This document shows positions 18,001 to 26,053 of a stretch of DNA of 44,938 nt, piece by piece. Numbering within the stretch: the stretch's first letter is position 1; each line of letters begins with the position of its first letter. The position numbers and the translations under genes were made by a program. Below the pieces are notes generated by a model that saw only the letters and a list, made by a program, of their open reading frames with translations, had not been told where the DNA came from and did no database searches. The stretch is from a virus: positions 1 to 44,938 of IMG/VR virus record IMGVR_UViG_3300017598_000124; one strand, given 5' to 3'.

Positions 18001-19388
18001 CCATGTCTGCTCCTACACCAGCTGCACGTAAGCTTGCTGTTAAACGTCTAGCCAAAGCTATGGGTGAGACTGAAGAGAACATGGATGAACTCGTAGAGTA
18101 CATGCAGTCCTCTGGACGTACTGTCATGGAAGGAGACGCTATGGAGCTAGGTACTGGCCCTTCTTATGGTGCGTCAGGCTGGAAAGGGGAGAATTACCTT
18201 CCTTCAGCTGTGTCAGAAGGCCTAGATAAAGCTACTGTGGCAGGGCGTAAGGTCCTCGACCTTGGTTTGATCCCCTTCAACGCAGGGGAACGTCTAAGCC
18301 GTATGACTGGTATCAATACAGCCTTCTTCGAGTTCAAGGCTAAGTACCCTAATACGTCCGCTCTGTCTGACAAAGGTCGTGCGTGGATTACCGCAAGGGA
18401 GCAGAGACTCACCTTTGACATGACTGCTGCTGGTCGGTCTTACTTCCAGTCCGGTATCATGAAAGTACCTACTCAGTGGCTCTCGTATAGCTTCAGGTCT
18501 ATGGAGGCTGTAGTCCTCGGGCGAGGCTTCACAGCAGCTGAGAGAGCTCGTCTGTTCGGTATGCTTGTCCCCTTCTACGGTCTGACAGGCCTAGGTTTGG
18601 AGAGTGCTGCTGACTGGGCTACGGAGAAGTTTGGTGTTGAGGACAAGGAAGCGTTCATCGCTATGAAGTACGGTGTCCTTGACTACTTGATCGCTGAACT
18701 GACCCCAGTGGAGACTGCGGTGTCCCGTAGGTTGGCCCCTATTACAGCCTTTACGGACCTGTACTCTAACATAGTAGGAGGAGAAGCTACTGCCCTAGAG
18801 GTCTTAGGCGGTCCCTCAGGGTCTATCGCTTCAGGTATCCTAGGGCAGTTCCACGAGGCTCTCCAAGAAGTAGCTGGAGGACATACCGTATCTCTAACAC
18901 AGGATGCACTTAGAGTCCTTAGACAACCCTCAGGTATCGACAATGTAGCTAAAGGGGTCGGTATCATGGTCAATGGGATGTATCGTTCTAAAACGGGTAC
19001 CGTGGTCCCTGTCGAACTAAAGACTTCTGATGCCCTCATCTCCTTCCTAGGCTTCTCTCCTCTTGAGGTAGCAGAATTCTACTCAAGACAAGGAGGTAAG
19101 TTCAACAGCTCTAAGGATTTGAAAGTCTTCTCCAAGGAGATGATGAAGGACTGGGACTCAGCCTTGCTTTTCTATGAGACCGATGAAGACAAGGGGGCTA
19201 AGATGTTGAGGGAGATCCACACTAAGATTGCTCTCTCGGGTTTCTCTGCCGACCAACAACAGAAGATCCGAAGGGACTTGATGAAGTCTCGTCCTGACAA
19301 GATCTACTTACTAGAACTAGACCTCATACGCAGAGAGAAGAACCTGTCTGCTACTATCCTTAATAAAACTTTAAGAGGTGAAGAATAA
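15036..19388 (+). CDS. Large internal virion protein (ejection protein)
   Basis: 1450 residues with a GTG start overlapping the previous stop. Size, place after the gp14-like gene, and the mostly helical, Ala/Glu/Lys-rich composition fit a T7 gp16-type ejection protein that passes into the host ahead of DNA. I could not identify a lytic transglycosylase motif in it; that activity seems to be in the next protein. A hydrophobic stretch around residues 960-1010 (S-A-F-G-F-F-N-T-S-Q-F-F-M-Q-G) could contact membrane. Confidence 0.75.
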   Translation: MTIFPVNKLPSLPLEENGDDAPVDTRSAAVADRALTLPAVIETTPLDTIENAVLKDGTNITDAKSKSSVDIEAMVNTALQEEVTAEELEESFGSVVGKTKVYQELEDYYIELGILLEDTEYTETDIRYTTNLMIAEQVFRDRLSDVERDTGVVGYFGDFVDRYIIRQIPIGALEDLTFRSERKGADLLQAALTMNPKEYKSFIEAYADEAASEGFFVSDNYFALQAAYDEAVNAGYDPFAKLNSILAAAELVPGVKAILKSGKALKSGKSLSQADSVVGRVAALEGQEAAAEVGERILRNSPEADPEIITKMGPSANDPGTALVRPQSAKVTEILEENNLARTVLEMNRKGVFGRVADPKQIGALAKRVSDDYKGRVTNALNDYKIRYDNIGNPVLHVDFGTLKKGTPFTGKRAEANATKAAQRTGVAEAKAAPVDPEDLSKGYVVRVEKRLDTTGLADEFDVNQVEYGFLRETMARLFGSNAALDDEYLTALANMAEAGQSAIKKEAKVFEKALVGIPRNSRKAIVRVFKELRDGKDAALKEGYTQQEFADKFKSLHPEGLAPTQKDLDAFGALTHFEDTAWLLRANEALTRYVKKDYWSLELPSGRTIGKRVDTVDPETKVLNVHTNAVEVIDEVGEVDIWRLDIPLEDGTQYISNPLDVSILDHADVMGFNSGGRRINPKANYFITLDGDTPRAIITAFSGKQAKKGVDQLNNIRLRLKELGKDIKDIKPTDELDDLITKNNDWNPSITSFEEFAALVSSKGWDLTKKISFKERGEEIVDEAVDSLHQGEKWDTYVRTQLHRYDDVLMDFGGGEAYNVDPVNAILDEFASATSHYTHRAYTYNAAAAWTKRALRKGSGVRRSEAYPKDDYLNQVQHAEITGTSQVANRLRHQRSVIRRRLKMKGPLEQRFASYGREASEYVFDKTGLKLTLSDPSNALLNIGFQSAFGFFNTSQFFMQGMHAATIIAISPKQGVRGAAAVLPLRLAMSAPTPAARKLAVKRLAKAMGETEENMDELVEYMQSSGRTVMEGDAMELGTGPSYGASGWKGENYLPSAVSEGLDKATVAGRKVLDLGLIPFNAGERLSRMTGINTAFFEFKAKYPNTSALSDKGRAWITAREQRLTFDMTAAGRSYFQSGIMKVPTQWLSYSFRSMEAVVLGRGFTAAERARLFGMLVPFYGLTGLGLESAADWATEKFGVEDKEAFIAMKYGVLDYLIAELTPVETAVSRRLAPITAFTDLYSNIVGGEATALEVLGGPSGSIASGILGQFHEALQEVAGGHTVSLTQDALRVLRQPSGIDNVAKGVGIMVNGMYRSKTGTVVPVELKTSDALISFLGFSPLEVAEFYSRQGGKFNSSKDLKVFSKEMMKDWDSALLFYETDEDKGAKMLREIHTKIALSGFSADQQQKIRRDLMKSRPDKIYLLELDLIRREKNLSATILNKTLRGEE

Positions 19389-22021
19389 TGGGAAGCCTTA
19401 ATCCTACTCTCCAGTCTAATGTTCGTTTCTCTGAGGCGAGTTCACAGCCAGCCTCTCCTTTAGGCGCTGTTGCTGAGCTTGCCGGTTTGTTCACACAGAA
19501 ACCTCCAGAGGCTAAAGGGCCTACAGCTGCTGAAGTCAAGTTTGAGAGGGAGTTAAACCTACGTCAAGGCTTAGCTGAGGGGTTGAACACAGCGGCTGAA
19601 ATGAGGCGTCAGGGGGACGAGAAGGGGGCTTTACGGTTTGAGAGACAGACGAAGTCTCGCTTTGCCTTAGCCGGTGGAGACTTAGCTGACCCGGACATTG
19701 CGGCTATGGTCTTTAATCAGACTGGTCAGGATATGGGAGACCTAGGTTTCTCTCCTGAGGAGCAGACCTTTCAAGAGCTTCGTAACTCCCCTGAGTTCTC
19801 TAAACATTTCCTTGCTGCGAAAAACCGTAGTCCTGACGCTAGTCAACAAGAACTTGAGAGCATGGCTCTAGTGGACCTTCAAGGGTCTATCGTCAACGAA
19901 CAACGTATTGCTCAGACTAAGGTCAACTGGAACACTAGAGAGGGCCAGCAGTCTCGTGTTGAGAAGATTACTACTTGGCGTGAAAGCAACCTAGGAGCCT
20001 TGTCTGCTATTGGTGATACTGGACGTAAGATTGGCCGACAAGATATTCAAGCTACGATCCTAGACTTCGAGAACCTTAAAGCTGAAGTCTTAGGGAGTCG
20101 TCCAGTTGGGCTGTCTGCTGAGGAGTGGGCTCCTATTGAAAAGCTTATGGCTCAGACTACCTCCCAGCTTAAGACGGTAGAGACACTTACGTCTAACACT
20201 GAGCTAGGTGCTGAGGCTGTTGGTGGTTTTGTTGAGGCTCTTGACTTCCTCCACCAAGAAGGAGATATCACTCTCGTTGAACGTAACATCGCTGTTGCTA
20301 CCCTTACCACCAAAGAGGGTTCCACCCTTATGACTACAGGGGCTGTCCCTATCGACAGACTCAAAGGAATCTTCTCAGCAGCTATAGGTGTTACTACTGA
20401 AGACCTCCAAGCTAGTATTGATGTCGGCAACGGGGACAGTACTGACCCTGCTGAGACAAGTCTGACGCCCTTCTCCACCACAGAGCTTAATCAAGCCTCT
20501 GAAGGAGACCCTAAGATAAACCTCCAAAAAGCTAATGACCTTATCTTCCTATCTTCTAGGGCTCCTATCACTAACAACCCTGAATCGACTGAGAGGTGGG
20601 TAGCTCTAACTCAAGCTGGCCTAGCCAACACCTACGCTATGGCTGCTGACCATGAGGGGTGGCTGACAGGCAAGGGGTACAGAGATCTATTCAACTCTAA
20701 GTTCTTTAGAGGCCTTGAGGATGTTGGTGCTTTGGATAAGAGGGTTTACACGAGTCTTTACAACAAGACTATTGAAGCTATCGACGTAAACCTAGCGGCT
20801 GTACGAGCTAACATCTCCTCTCGTGCAGGGGAAGGTCTTGTCCAGTATGATCGTAGGACGAACAGCCTCTCCTTTGACATCGAAGCTTTCAGAGTAGACC
20901 CTAGGTTCCCTCCCCATGTCAAAGATAAGTTTCTGGAGAGGCTCGACTTCTACGGAGGAGACATCCAAAGGTTTTTCAAAACTGAGGCTTCTGATATTAG
21001 TTATCAGATGCTAGGTACCCTACAGGACGAAGGTATCCTAGACCGTATTGATGCTGTGAGGCAGCTAGAGGGTATCAAGAAACGCCTTAACAATCTTCCT
21101 CTTAGTCAAGAGCTGTTGTCTGGTGGTGATGGTGTTACGGATGCTGGCGGTTCTCAGGAAGCAGACGCCCTTGCTCCTTCAGCCACCGGTGCTCGCCCTA
21201 TCATCTTAGACACCTTGGATAAGGTAGAAGGAGGAGGTAACTATGACACTCTCTTCGGTCACTCGCAAAGAGAAGGGGGCCAGTTCGCTGGTGTTCGTGT
21301 TAGTCAGATGACTATCGGGGATCTCCTAGCCTTCTCCGGTGATAGGACTGAAGGATCGTATGGTAAGTGGGTACAAGGGAGAAACCCCAAGGGAGCTCTG
21401 GCTACCCCAATGGGTCGTTACCAGATTGTAGGAACCACCCTTGCTCAGACAGCTAAAGAGATGGGGCTTCATAGCAATATCCGGTTCACTGAAGAGGTTC
21501 AGGATGCTATGTTCCATCACCTAGCTAAGAAGTCCTTGGCAGGTAAGACAACAGATGCTGCTAAACGTAAGGCTATGCGAGGCACTTGGGACGGTTTCAA
21601 CCACGTATCAGACGCTGAACTAGATGCAGCTATCGCTGACTTCGAGGGTCGTCCTGTACCAGCATATACTGAGCTTCAAGGCTCTGTGGGGGTAGGGGAA
21701 ACAAGTCCACGTCCTGTGGCTCGCCCTGAGAATCTGGTCACAACCCAGAACCAAGCTCCTGACACCTCTATCCGCCCTGTAGCACGCCCTGAGAGCCCTT
21801 CAGAGGCCCTCTCAGGTGAGCTTGAGGAACCTCAGGCTACCGAGGTACCTAAGAGGGGGGAGGAGGCTCCTAAGCGCTCTCCTGAGGTAGCACGAGAGAT
21901 CTTAGAAACTGTAGCAGCTGAGCAGAAAGCTTTCCTTCAGCGTATCTTCGGTACTGAGGAGCTGCTTCTTAAAGCTATCCAAGATGGTACTATCACACTG
22001 GAGGACTTGAAGGGTGTATAA
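19388..22021 (+). CDS. Internal virion protein with lysozyme-like domain
   Basis: 877 residues, ATG overlapping the preceding stop (TAATG). The first 600 residues are helical. About residues 615-755 carry a lysozyme-superfamily signature: V-E-G-G-G-N-Y-D-T-L-F-G, then G-R-Y-Q-I-V-G-T-T-L and x-F-x-E-E-V-Q-D-A-M. It would open peptidoglycan during DNA entry. Downstream are two R-P-V-A-R-P-E linker repeats and an acidic C-terminal helix. The M15 peptidase gene begins inside its last codons. Confidence 0.75.
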   Translation: MGSLNPTLQSNVRFSEASSQPASPLGAVAELAGLFTQKPPEAKGPTAAEVKFERELNLRQGLAEGLNTAAEMRRQGDEKGALRFERQTKSRFALAGGDLADPDIAAMVFNQTGQDMGDLGFSPEEQTFQELRNSPEFSKHFLAAKNRSPDASQQELESMALVDLQGSIVNEQRIAQTKVNWNTREGQQSRVEKITTWRESNLGALSAIGDTGRKIGRQDIQATILDFENLKAEVLGSRPVGLSAEEWAPIEKLMAQTTSQLKTVETLTSNTELGAEAVGGFVEALDFLHQEGDITLVERNIAVATLTTKEGSTLMTTGAVPIDRLKGIFSAAIGVTTEDLQASIDVGNGDSTDPAETSLTPFSTTELNQASEGDPKINLQKANDLIFLSSRAPITNNPESTERWVALTQAGLANTYAMAADHEGWLTGKGYRDLFNSKFFRGLEDVGALDKRVYTSLYNKTIEAIDVNLAAVRANISSRAGEGLVQYDRRTNSLSFDIEAFRVDPRFPPHVKDKFLERLDFYGGDIQRFFKTEASDISYQMLGTLQDEGILDRIDAVRQLEGIKKRLNNLPLSQELLSGGDGVTDAGGSQEADALAPSATGARPIILDTLDKVEGGGNYDTLFGHSQREGGQFAGVRVSQMTIGDLLAFSGDRTEGSYGKWVQGRNPKGALATPMGRYQIVGTTLAQTAKEMGLHSNIRFTEEVQDAMFHHLAKKSLAGKTTDAAKRKAMRGTWDGFNHVSDAELDAAIADFEGRPVPAYTELQGSVGVGETSPRPVARPENLVTTQNQAPDTSIRPVARPESPSEALSGELEEPQATEVPKRGEEAPKRSPEVAREILETVAAEQKAFLQRIFGTEELLLKAIQDGTITLEDLKGV

Positions 22022-22385
22022 ACTAGGAAGTAGAAGCATCAAGAGACTGGAGGGGGTACACCCTGATCTAGTCAAGGTGGTTGAGAGAGCCATCGAGATT
22101 AGTGAGATTGACTTCACAGTTTTGGAAGGTAGACGTACTTACCAGAAGCAGAAGGAGTACTATGCAGCTGGTAAGACAACTACTATGAACTCAAGACATC
22201 TAACAGGTCATGCTGTAGACCTAGCTCCTTGGCCTATCTCATGGGCTTGGCCTAAGTTCCACCTAATCTCTAACGCTATGTTCCAAGCAGCTGATGAACT
22301 GGTCATCCCTCTTCAATGGGGTGGTCACTGGAAGTCCTTCCCGGATGGCCCACATCACCAATTGCCTTGGTCGGAGTATTCATGA
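22014..22385 (+). CDS. Endolysin: M15-family (VanY/L-alanyl-D-glutamate) peptidase
   Basis: 123 residues. The zinc-binding motif S-R-H-L-T-G-H-A-V-D-L and the downstream D-G-P-H-H-Q-L define the M15 peptidase family; F-T-V-L-E-G-R-R-T-Y-Q-K-Q is the usual substrate-loop region. It would cut peptide stems in peptidoglycan at lysis. No signal peptide is seen, so it needs a holin for release. The start is GTG (TAT AAA following), overlapping the end of the virion protein. Confidence 0.92.
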   Translation: MYKLGSRSIKRLEGVHPDLVKVVERAIEISEIDFTVLEGRRTYQKQKEYYAAGKTTTMNSRHLTGHAVDLAPWPISWAWPKFHLISNAMFQAADELVIPLQWGGHWKSFPDGPHHQLPWSEYS

Positions 22386-22549
22386 TGCCTACAGGTCCTG
22401 CAACAGACAACAAAGTAGTTAATGGTATTCTAACAGCTGCCATCCTCGGTCTTATCTCTTGGAATCTACTGACTACCCACGAGCTAAGTCTTCACGTTGC
22501 TCGAATTGAGGCTCAGATGGATCTCTTCCATACGGGTAATATCCGGTAG
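22382..22549 (+). CDS. Small membrane protein, holin candidate
   Basis: 55 residues with one membrane segment (about residues 14-31, G-I-L-T-A-A-I-L-G-L-I-S-W-N-L-L) and an amphipathic C-terminal helix (H-V-A-R-I-E-A-Q-M-D-L-F). ATGATG overlaps the stop of the endolysin gene, so it is part of the lysis cassette. It could be a small holin or an antiholin; the next gene is the other candidate. Confidence 0.6.
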   Translation: MMPTGPATDNKVVNGILTAAILGLISWNLLTTHELSLHVARIEAQMDLFHTGNIR

Positions 22550-22561
22550 AGAGAGAAGACT

Positions 22562-22822
22562 ATGAAGACTAAGAAGACAGGGAAGAGGGAACTAGGTTGG
22601 TTATTTGCCGGGATACTATGTTATGAAATCTTTATCGGTAATGCTGAAATGGTTGAGGTCATTGTCTGGCCCTTCGTTACGTTCATTGCTGCTGCTGCTA
22701 GTATTCATGTCTATGGTGGGTTGCACAAAGATGGGAGCACTTTCGTTTCTAACAGGGGGAGGACCCAACGTAGCGGCGAACACACAGATAGGGAAGACCA
22801 ACAACCAGACCCTAGGAAGTAA
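22562..22822 (+). CDS. Two-segment membrane protein, probable holin
   Basis: 86 residues: a basic N-terminus (K-T-K-K-T-G-K-R), a first hydrophobic segment (L-G-W-L-F-A-G-I-L-C-Y-E-I-F-I), a short acidic turn, a second segment (V-E-V-I-V-W-P-F-V-T-F-I-A-A-A-A-S-I) and a charged tail. This layout fits a class II holin. The last 200 bases also encode, in another frame, the signal peptide and first part of the putative spanin, so the two proteins share DNA. Confidence 0.65.
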   Translation: MKTKKTGKRELGWLFAGILCYEIFIGNAEMVEVIVWPFVTFIAAAASIHVYGGLHKDGSTFVSNRGRTQRSGEHTDREDQQPDPRK

Positions 22823-23015
22823 TATAACCAATGCCCCATCTGTCTCTATCAGACCTAAGGCTAGGGTCGATACAGTAGATCAGAGTTCAGATACAACTAA
22901 CAACTACCAGCTACCTACATGGGTATGGATCATAGGTGGTATCCTCTTCATCATAGGCTGGGTAACAGATACTCCAGCTACCTACATCTCCAGATTCAGC
23001 AGAAGGAACAAATGA
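22623..23015 (+). CDS. Putative unimolecular spanin (u-spanin)
   Basis: 130 residues. A hydrophobic signal (L-L-L-L-L-V-F-M-S-M-V-G-C, lipobox cysteine at residue 34) predicts an outer-membrane lipoprotein. A single C-terminal membrane segment (W-V-W-I-I-G-G-I-L-F-I-I-G-W-V) would sit in the inner membrane. A lipid anchor at one end and a membrane helix at the other is the u-spanin layout (as in phage T1 gp11), which fuses the two membranes at lysis. The start is uncertain (ATG 22623 or 22641). Most of the N-terminal half overlaps the holin gene out of frame, as spanin genes often do. Confidence 0.65.
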   Translation: MKSLSVMLKWLRSLSGPSLRSLLLLLVFMSMVGCTKMGALSFLTGGGPNVAANTQIGKTNNQTLGSNITNAPSVSIRPKARVDTVDQSSDTTNNYQLPTWVWIIGGILFIIGWVTDTPATYISRFSRRNK

Positions 23016-23018
23016 GTC

Positions 23019-24686
23019 ATGGCTAAGAAAGCAACCATCACTGACGTATCCACTGGGTACCAGTCTAACACTACTATGAATGATAACTTCGAAGCCTTAA
23101 ATGATGCCTTCGATAATACTTTATCCTTGGACGGATCAACCCCTAATGCTATGGGTGCTGATCTTGATATGAATGCTAATGATGTCCTCAATGCTGGGGT
23201 AGTCAACTCAGGTAGGCTAGTCTTAGGGGGTACTGAGGTGTCCGTCTCTGATCTAGCTAATGCAGCATTCATCTACGCTAAGGAGTATGGTACTGTATCT
23301 AACATGTTAGATGACACTCAAGTCTTTACAGCTGGTCAGTACCTTCATGTGATTGAGGGAGACTTCTCCTATAAGGTTGTTCTTAGCTCAGGTCATGTGT
23401 CTAATGCTGGTGGGGTGCAGTTGAATGTGCTGCCGGGTGCTGACGGGAAGTTTCAAGCTGAAGCTTTTGGCGCAAAGGGTGACGGCACCACAGACAACAG
23501 CCCCGTGTTTGTAAAGATCAACACCTACCTGAGCACCCTCGGTGGAGGTGTGGTTACTACAGGCGGGGGCACGTTTAGTTTTAACTCTAATGTTCCCATC
23601 ACAACATTCTTCGATCTAGACCCGCTTAACACGACAATTTTTGAGAGGAACTATTCCCCGAGTGTGGATGCCGATGGTATTTTTTCTTACGGGACTGGGA
23701 GTTCATACTCAAGCATCCGGCGAGGCATTCTCCGGTCGAAGATTGGCCAAACCGGAGGCTGTCTAATCAGTATTGTTGCTGGCGCAAGTGACGCATTGGG
23801 TCTGTATGACTTTCAGGACGTTAACTTCACAACGACTGACGCGGCAGGCACCACTGGGACGCATGACTACACCATCTACATGGACGGCACCGCTAAAACA
23901 TCCGCTCCCGTAGGTATTCGCGGCGTGACCTTTAGGGGATGCTCTGCCTTCGGTGCTGCAACAGCCACGCTTCATGCTCATGGAGTCTTAAAAGGCGGCT
24001 GGTTCGGTGGTGGTACATATACTGCCGGGGGTGCGGCCACAAGCAAGGTTGAGTTTAGCGGAACATCTGGCGTGAAGTCGGAAGCGTGGAAGTTTGATCC
24101 AACAGACAACACCTGCCCGATTAATGTTGATTATGCTGAGTATGCTGAACTCTCACCACCAAAAGCTGGCGCTGTGACAAACACCAGCAATGCACAATAC
24201 TGCTCCTTTAAAGGGTATACGACAAGTATTCAGAATAATTGGTCAGACAGTGTTATTCATTCCATGAATCCTGCGGATGGCCTAAATCAAGATGTTCCAA
24301 TAAAGGTTCGCGGCGGAAAGTCTCTAACTGGTGAGTATGCAAGCGGAAATGTTACGCTTGGGCATGTTGGTCAGGAAGGAACGACTGTCGTGGCATCCGG
24401 GGAGACGTTTACATTTGACTGCGGGTCTAATAAGCTTTTCACAATCCATAAGGGCGGCGGGCAGGCGGCGCTGTGTTTTGCGTCTTATACAGGCTCGACT
24501 GTATCCATCCTTGCAGGCGAAACTTCCGTGTATGTTAATACTGCGACACCTAGCGCATCTGAAATAGGCATCTCTACAAGCACTAACGATCATACGGTTA
24601 GTATAAAGAACGGGACGGGTAGCCTTGAAAACATCTCAGTTTCGCTTTTGGGGACAACCCCAACAGGTTCAACCGATCCTGTTTAA
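23019..24686 (+). CDS. Tailspike / receptor-binding protein 2
   Basis: 555 residues. Residues 1-141 are clearly related to tailspike 1 (shared N-T-L-S-L-D-G-S-T-P-N-A-M, L-D-M-N-x-N-D-V-L-N-A, N-A-G-G-V-x-L-x-V-L-P-G-A). After the LPGA hinge at 23430-23441 comes A-E-A-F-G-A-K-G-D-G-T-T-D-N, the usual entry to a pectate-lyase-like beta-helix, then a domain unrelated to spike 1. Codon use becomes GC-richer after the hinge. It is the last gene of the late arm. Confidence 0.8.
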   Translation: MAKKATITDVSTGYQSNTTMNDNFEALNDAFDNTLSLDGSTPNAMGADLDMNANDVLNAGVVNSGRLVLGGTEVSVSDLANAAFIYAKEYGTVSNMLDDTQVFTAGQYLHVIEGDFSYKVVLSSGHVSNAGGVQLNVLPGADGKFQAEAFGAKGDGTTDNSPVFVKINTYLSTLGGGVVTTGGGTFSFNSNVPITTFFDLDPLNTTIFERNYSPSVDADGIFSYGTGSSYSSIRRGILRSKIGQTGGCLISIVAGASDALGLYDFQDVNFTTTDAAGTTGTHDYTIYMDGTAKTSAPVGIRGVTFRGCSAFGAATATLHAHGVLKGGWFGGGTYTAGGAATSKVEFSGTSGVKSEAWKFDPTDNTCPINVDYAEYAELSPPKAGAVTNTSNAQYCSFKGYTTSIQNNWSDSVIHSMNPADGLNQDVPIKVRGGKSLTGEYASGNVTLGHVGQEGTTVVASGETFTFDCGSNKLFTIHKGGGQAALCFASYTGSTVSILAGETSVYVNTATPSASEIGISTSTNDHTVSIKNGTGSLENISVSLLGTTPTGSTDPV

Positions 24687-24712
24687 GGGATCACCCGTGC
24701 ATCTACAAACAA

Positions 24713-24745
24713 AAGGCCCCTTGGAAAACAAATCCTTGGGGCCTT
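24713..24745. terminator. Bidirectional terminator between the convergent arms
   Basis: AAGGCCCC (24713-24720) pairs with GGGGCCTT (24738-24745), an 8-bp GC-rich stem. The - strand transcript runs into TTGTTTG and the + strand into AAGTTATTTTA, so it can stop transcripts from both arms. Confidence 0.8.
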
Positions 24746-24753
24746 AAGTTATT

Positions 24754-24999
24754 TTATGATCCTTGATTTAAGTCAGGTCTATCAACTGAGATACACTCTA
24801 GAAGTGCTACGTAGAACTGCTTATCAGGGGCTAGCTTCTTGTTAGTTGTGTGGATGTTCTGCATGACCGCTTTGTTGGCTGTCTCACAGGCCTCCATAGT
24901 AGGGAAGGGACGAGTAACAGCAACACATGATGTCTCAGGTGACTGGATAGCCAGAGAGTTACTACATATGAGAGCTATCGCTAAGGCGACGTTAGACAT
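24754..24999 (-). CDS. Small exported protein
   Basis: 81 residues with a signal-peptide-like start (V-A-L-A-I-A-L-I-C-S-N-S-L-A, probable cleavage after residue 17) and a mature part holding three Cys. It would act in the periplasm or be secreted. It is the last gene of the - strand arm. No family is recognised. A periplasmic inhibitor or superinfection-related protein is possible, but this is inference only. Confidence 0.6.
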   Translation of the reverse strand: MSNVALAIALICSNSLAIQSPETSCVAVTRPFPTMEACETANKAVMQNIHTTNKKLAPDKQFYVALLECISVDRPDLNQGS

Positions 25000-25000
25000 G

Positions 25001-25180
25001 TCAGTTCACCGGAGTCAGGTGAGTGACTGTTGAGGTCCCCTCAAGGGCCTTATCGTCTACTTCCTGTCCTTCTTGGACCCACTTCACAAGCCACTCGCAT
25101 GTCTCCTTGTAGTCCTCAGGGCTATACTTAGCGTGTACTAGTTCTAGGGCAACAGTAAGCCGTAGGGATACTTCATTCAT
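25001..25180 (-). CDS. Small protein of unknown function
   Basis: 59 residues beginning M-N-E-V-S-L-R-L-T-V-A-L-E-L. ATG 25180 follows GAGGAG by 10 bases and lies inside the end of the DUF3310 gene. The protein is acidic and probably helical (Y-K-E-T-C-E-W-L-V-K-W-V-Q). No recognisable motif. Confidence 0.55.
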   Translation of the reverse strand: MNEVSLRLTVALELVHAKYSPEDYKETCEWLVKWVQEGQEVDDKALEGTSTVTHLTPVN

Positions 25181-25394
25181 TATTGTCAATCTCCTCTAAT
25201 AGTAGTTCTAGGTAGTGGATGGCTTTGAGGATGTCCTCCTTACCATTCTTCTGTTTATAACGGCACACATATTTAATCGCATTACCCTCATACCACCCTA
25301 TTCCATTCTTCCTGATGAACTCACCGGGTTGGATGGGTAGGGTTTTATAATGCTCGCCTCCAATCTGCTTCTCTGATGCTTTATCCTTTGTCAT
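25173..25394 (-). CDS. DUF3310 (SaV-like) protein
   Basis: 73 residues with the family signature I-G-G-E-H-Y-K ... I-Q-P-x-E-F-I ... G-N-A-I-K-Y-V-C-R-Y-K-x-K-N-G-x-x-D-I-x-K-A-x-H-Y-L. These proteins are common in phages, often beside nucleotide-metabolism genes, and are sometimes labelled nucleotide kinase without proof. Here it overlaps the end of thyX by 14 bases, which supports a link with dNTP supply. The biochemical function is unknown. Confidence 0.85.
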   Translation of the reverse strand: MTKDKASEKQIGGEHYKTLPIQPGEFIRKNGIGWYEGNAIKYVCRYKQKNGKEDILKAIHYLELLLEEIDNNE

Positions 25395-26052
25395 TAGTCA
25401 AGGCCTTCCATGATACAGGGTACAATAGTGACATCTCCTTATCCATCTCCTGAGCTACTAGTCTGCTCTCATACTGTGTGTCTTCCTTAAGACGTAGGTT
25501 ACACATGTCAGCGAATGCGTCTAAGCTACCTGACCAGTACCACTCTGTCATCATAGACTGAGGGAGGACCATACGTGCTTGCTCTGGTGCGCAACCGTCA
25601 TAGATCATCTGGTCATACAAGTCTTTAACCTGCTCCATCGCATCGTCTAGCTGATTAAAGTCTGGTTGCCATGACCCTTCACTCCCCTGTTTCTTATCGG
25701 AACTGCGTCCACGCCATACATCAGGTACATAGAACTCAGGCTCACTATCCACATACCTCCGAGAGATCTCATTCCACCTAAGGAACTTATGTTTCACCAG
25801 CTGCCTAGCTACAAAGACAGGAGCCTTGACATGGAAACTAGCGAAGCAATGACCGAAGGGTGAGATGTGTTTATGTTTAGCTAGGTACTCAATAAGCTTC
25901 TCATCCTTACTCTTCAATCTTAGGAGAGAAGGATCACAGTCCTCGAAGGGTTCCTCTAACTCACTCTGTTTACCGAAGGAGACCCGTGCTGCGTTAACAA
26001 CACTAAGGTCTCCTCCCATACTATCAATAAGTGTTGCTTTAATCCCTGTCAT
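25381..26052 (-). CDS. thyX: Flavin-dependent thymidylate synthase
   Basis: 223 residues; makes dTMP from dUMP with FAD, NADPH and methylene-THF. The signature region reads V-K-H-K-F-L-R-W-N-E-I-S-R-R-Y (residues 86-100). Spacing fits the ThyX motif R-H-R-(x7)-S, but both Arg are Lys. H-I-S-P-F-G-H-C upstream and a late R-M-V-L-P pocket are as expected. ATG 26052 follows GGGAG of the RNR end by 5 bases; a slightly longer ORF start lacks a site. It sits directly after the RNR gene, so the two feed the dTTP pool together. Confidence 0.93.
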   Translation of the reverse strand: MTGIKATLIDSMGGDLSVVNAARVSFGKQSELEEPFEDCDPSLLRLKSKDEKLIEYLAKHKHISPFGHCFASFHVKAPVFVARQLVKHKFLRWNEISRRYVDSEPEFYVPDVWRGRSSDKKQGSEGSWQPDFNQLDDAMEQVKDLYDQMIYDGCAPEQARMVLPQSMMTEWYWSGSLDAFADMCNLRLKEDTQYESRLVAQEMDKEMSLLYPVSWKALTNDKG

Positions 26053-26053
26053 G

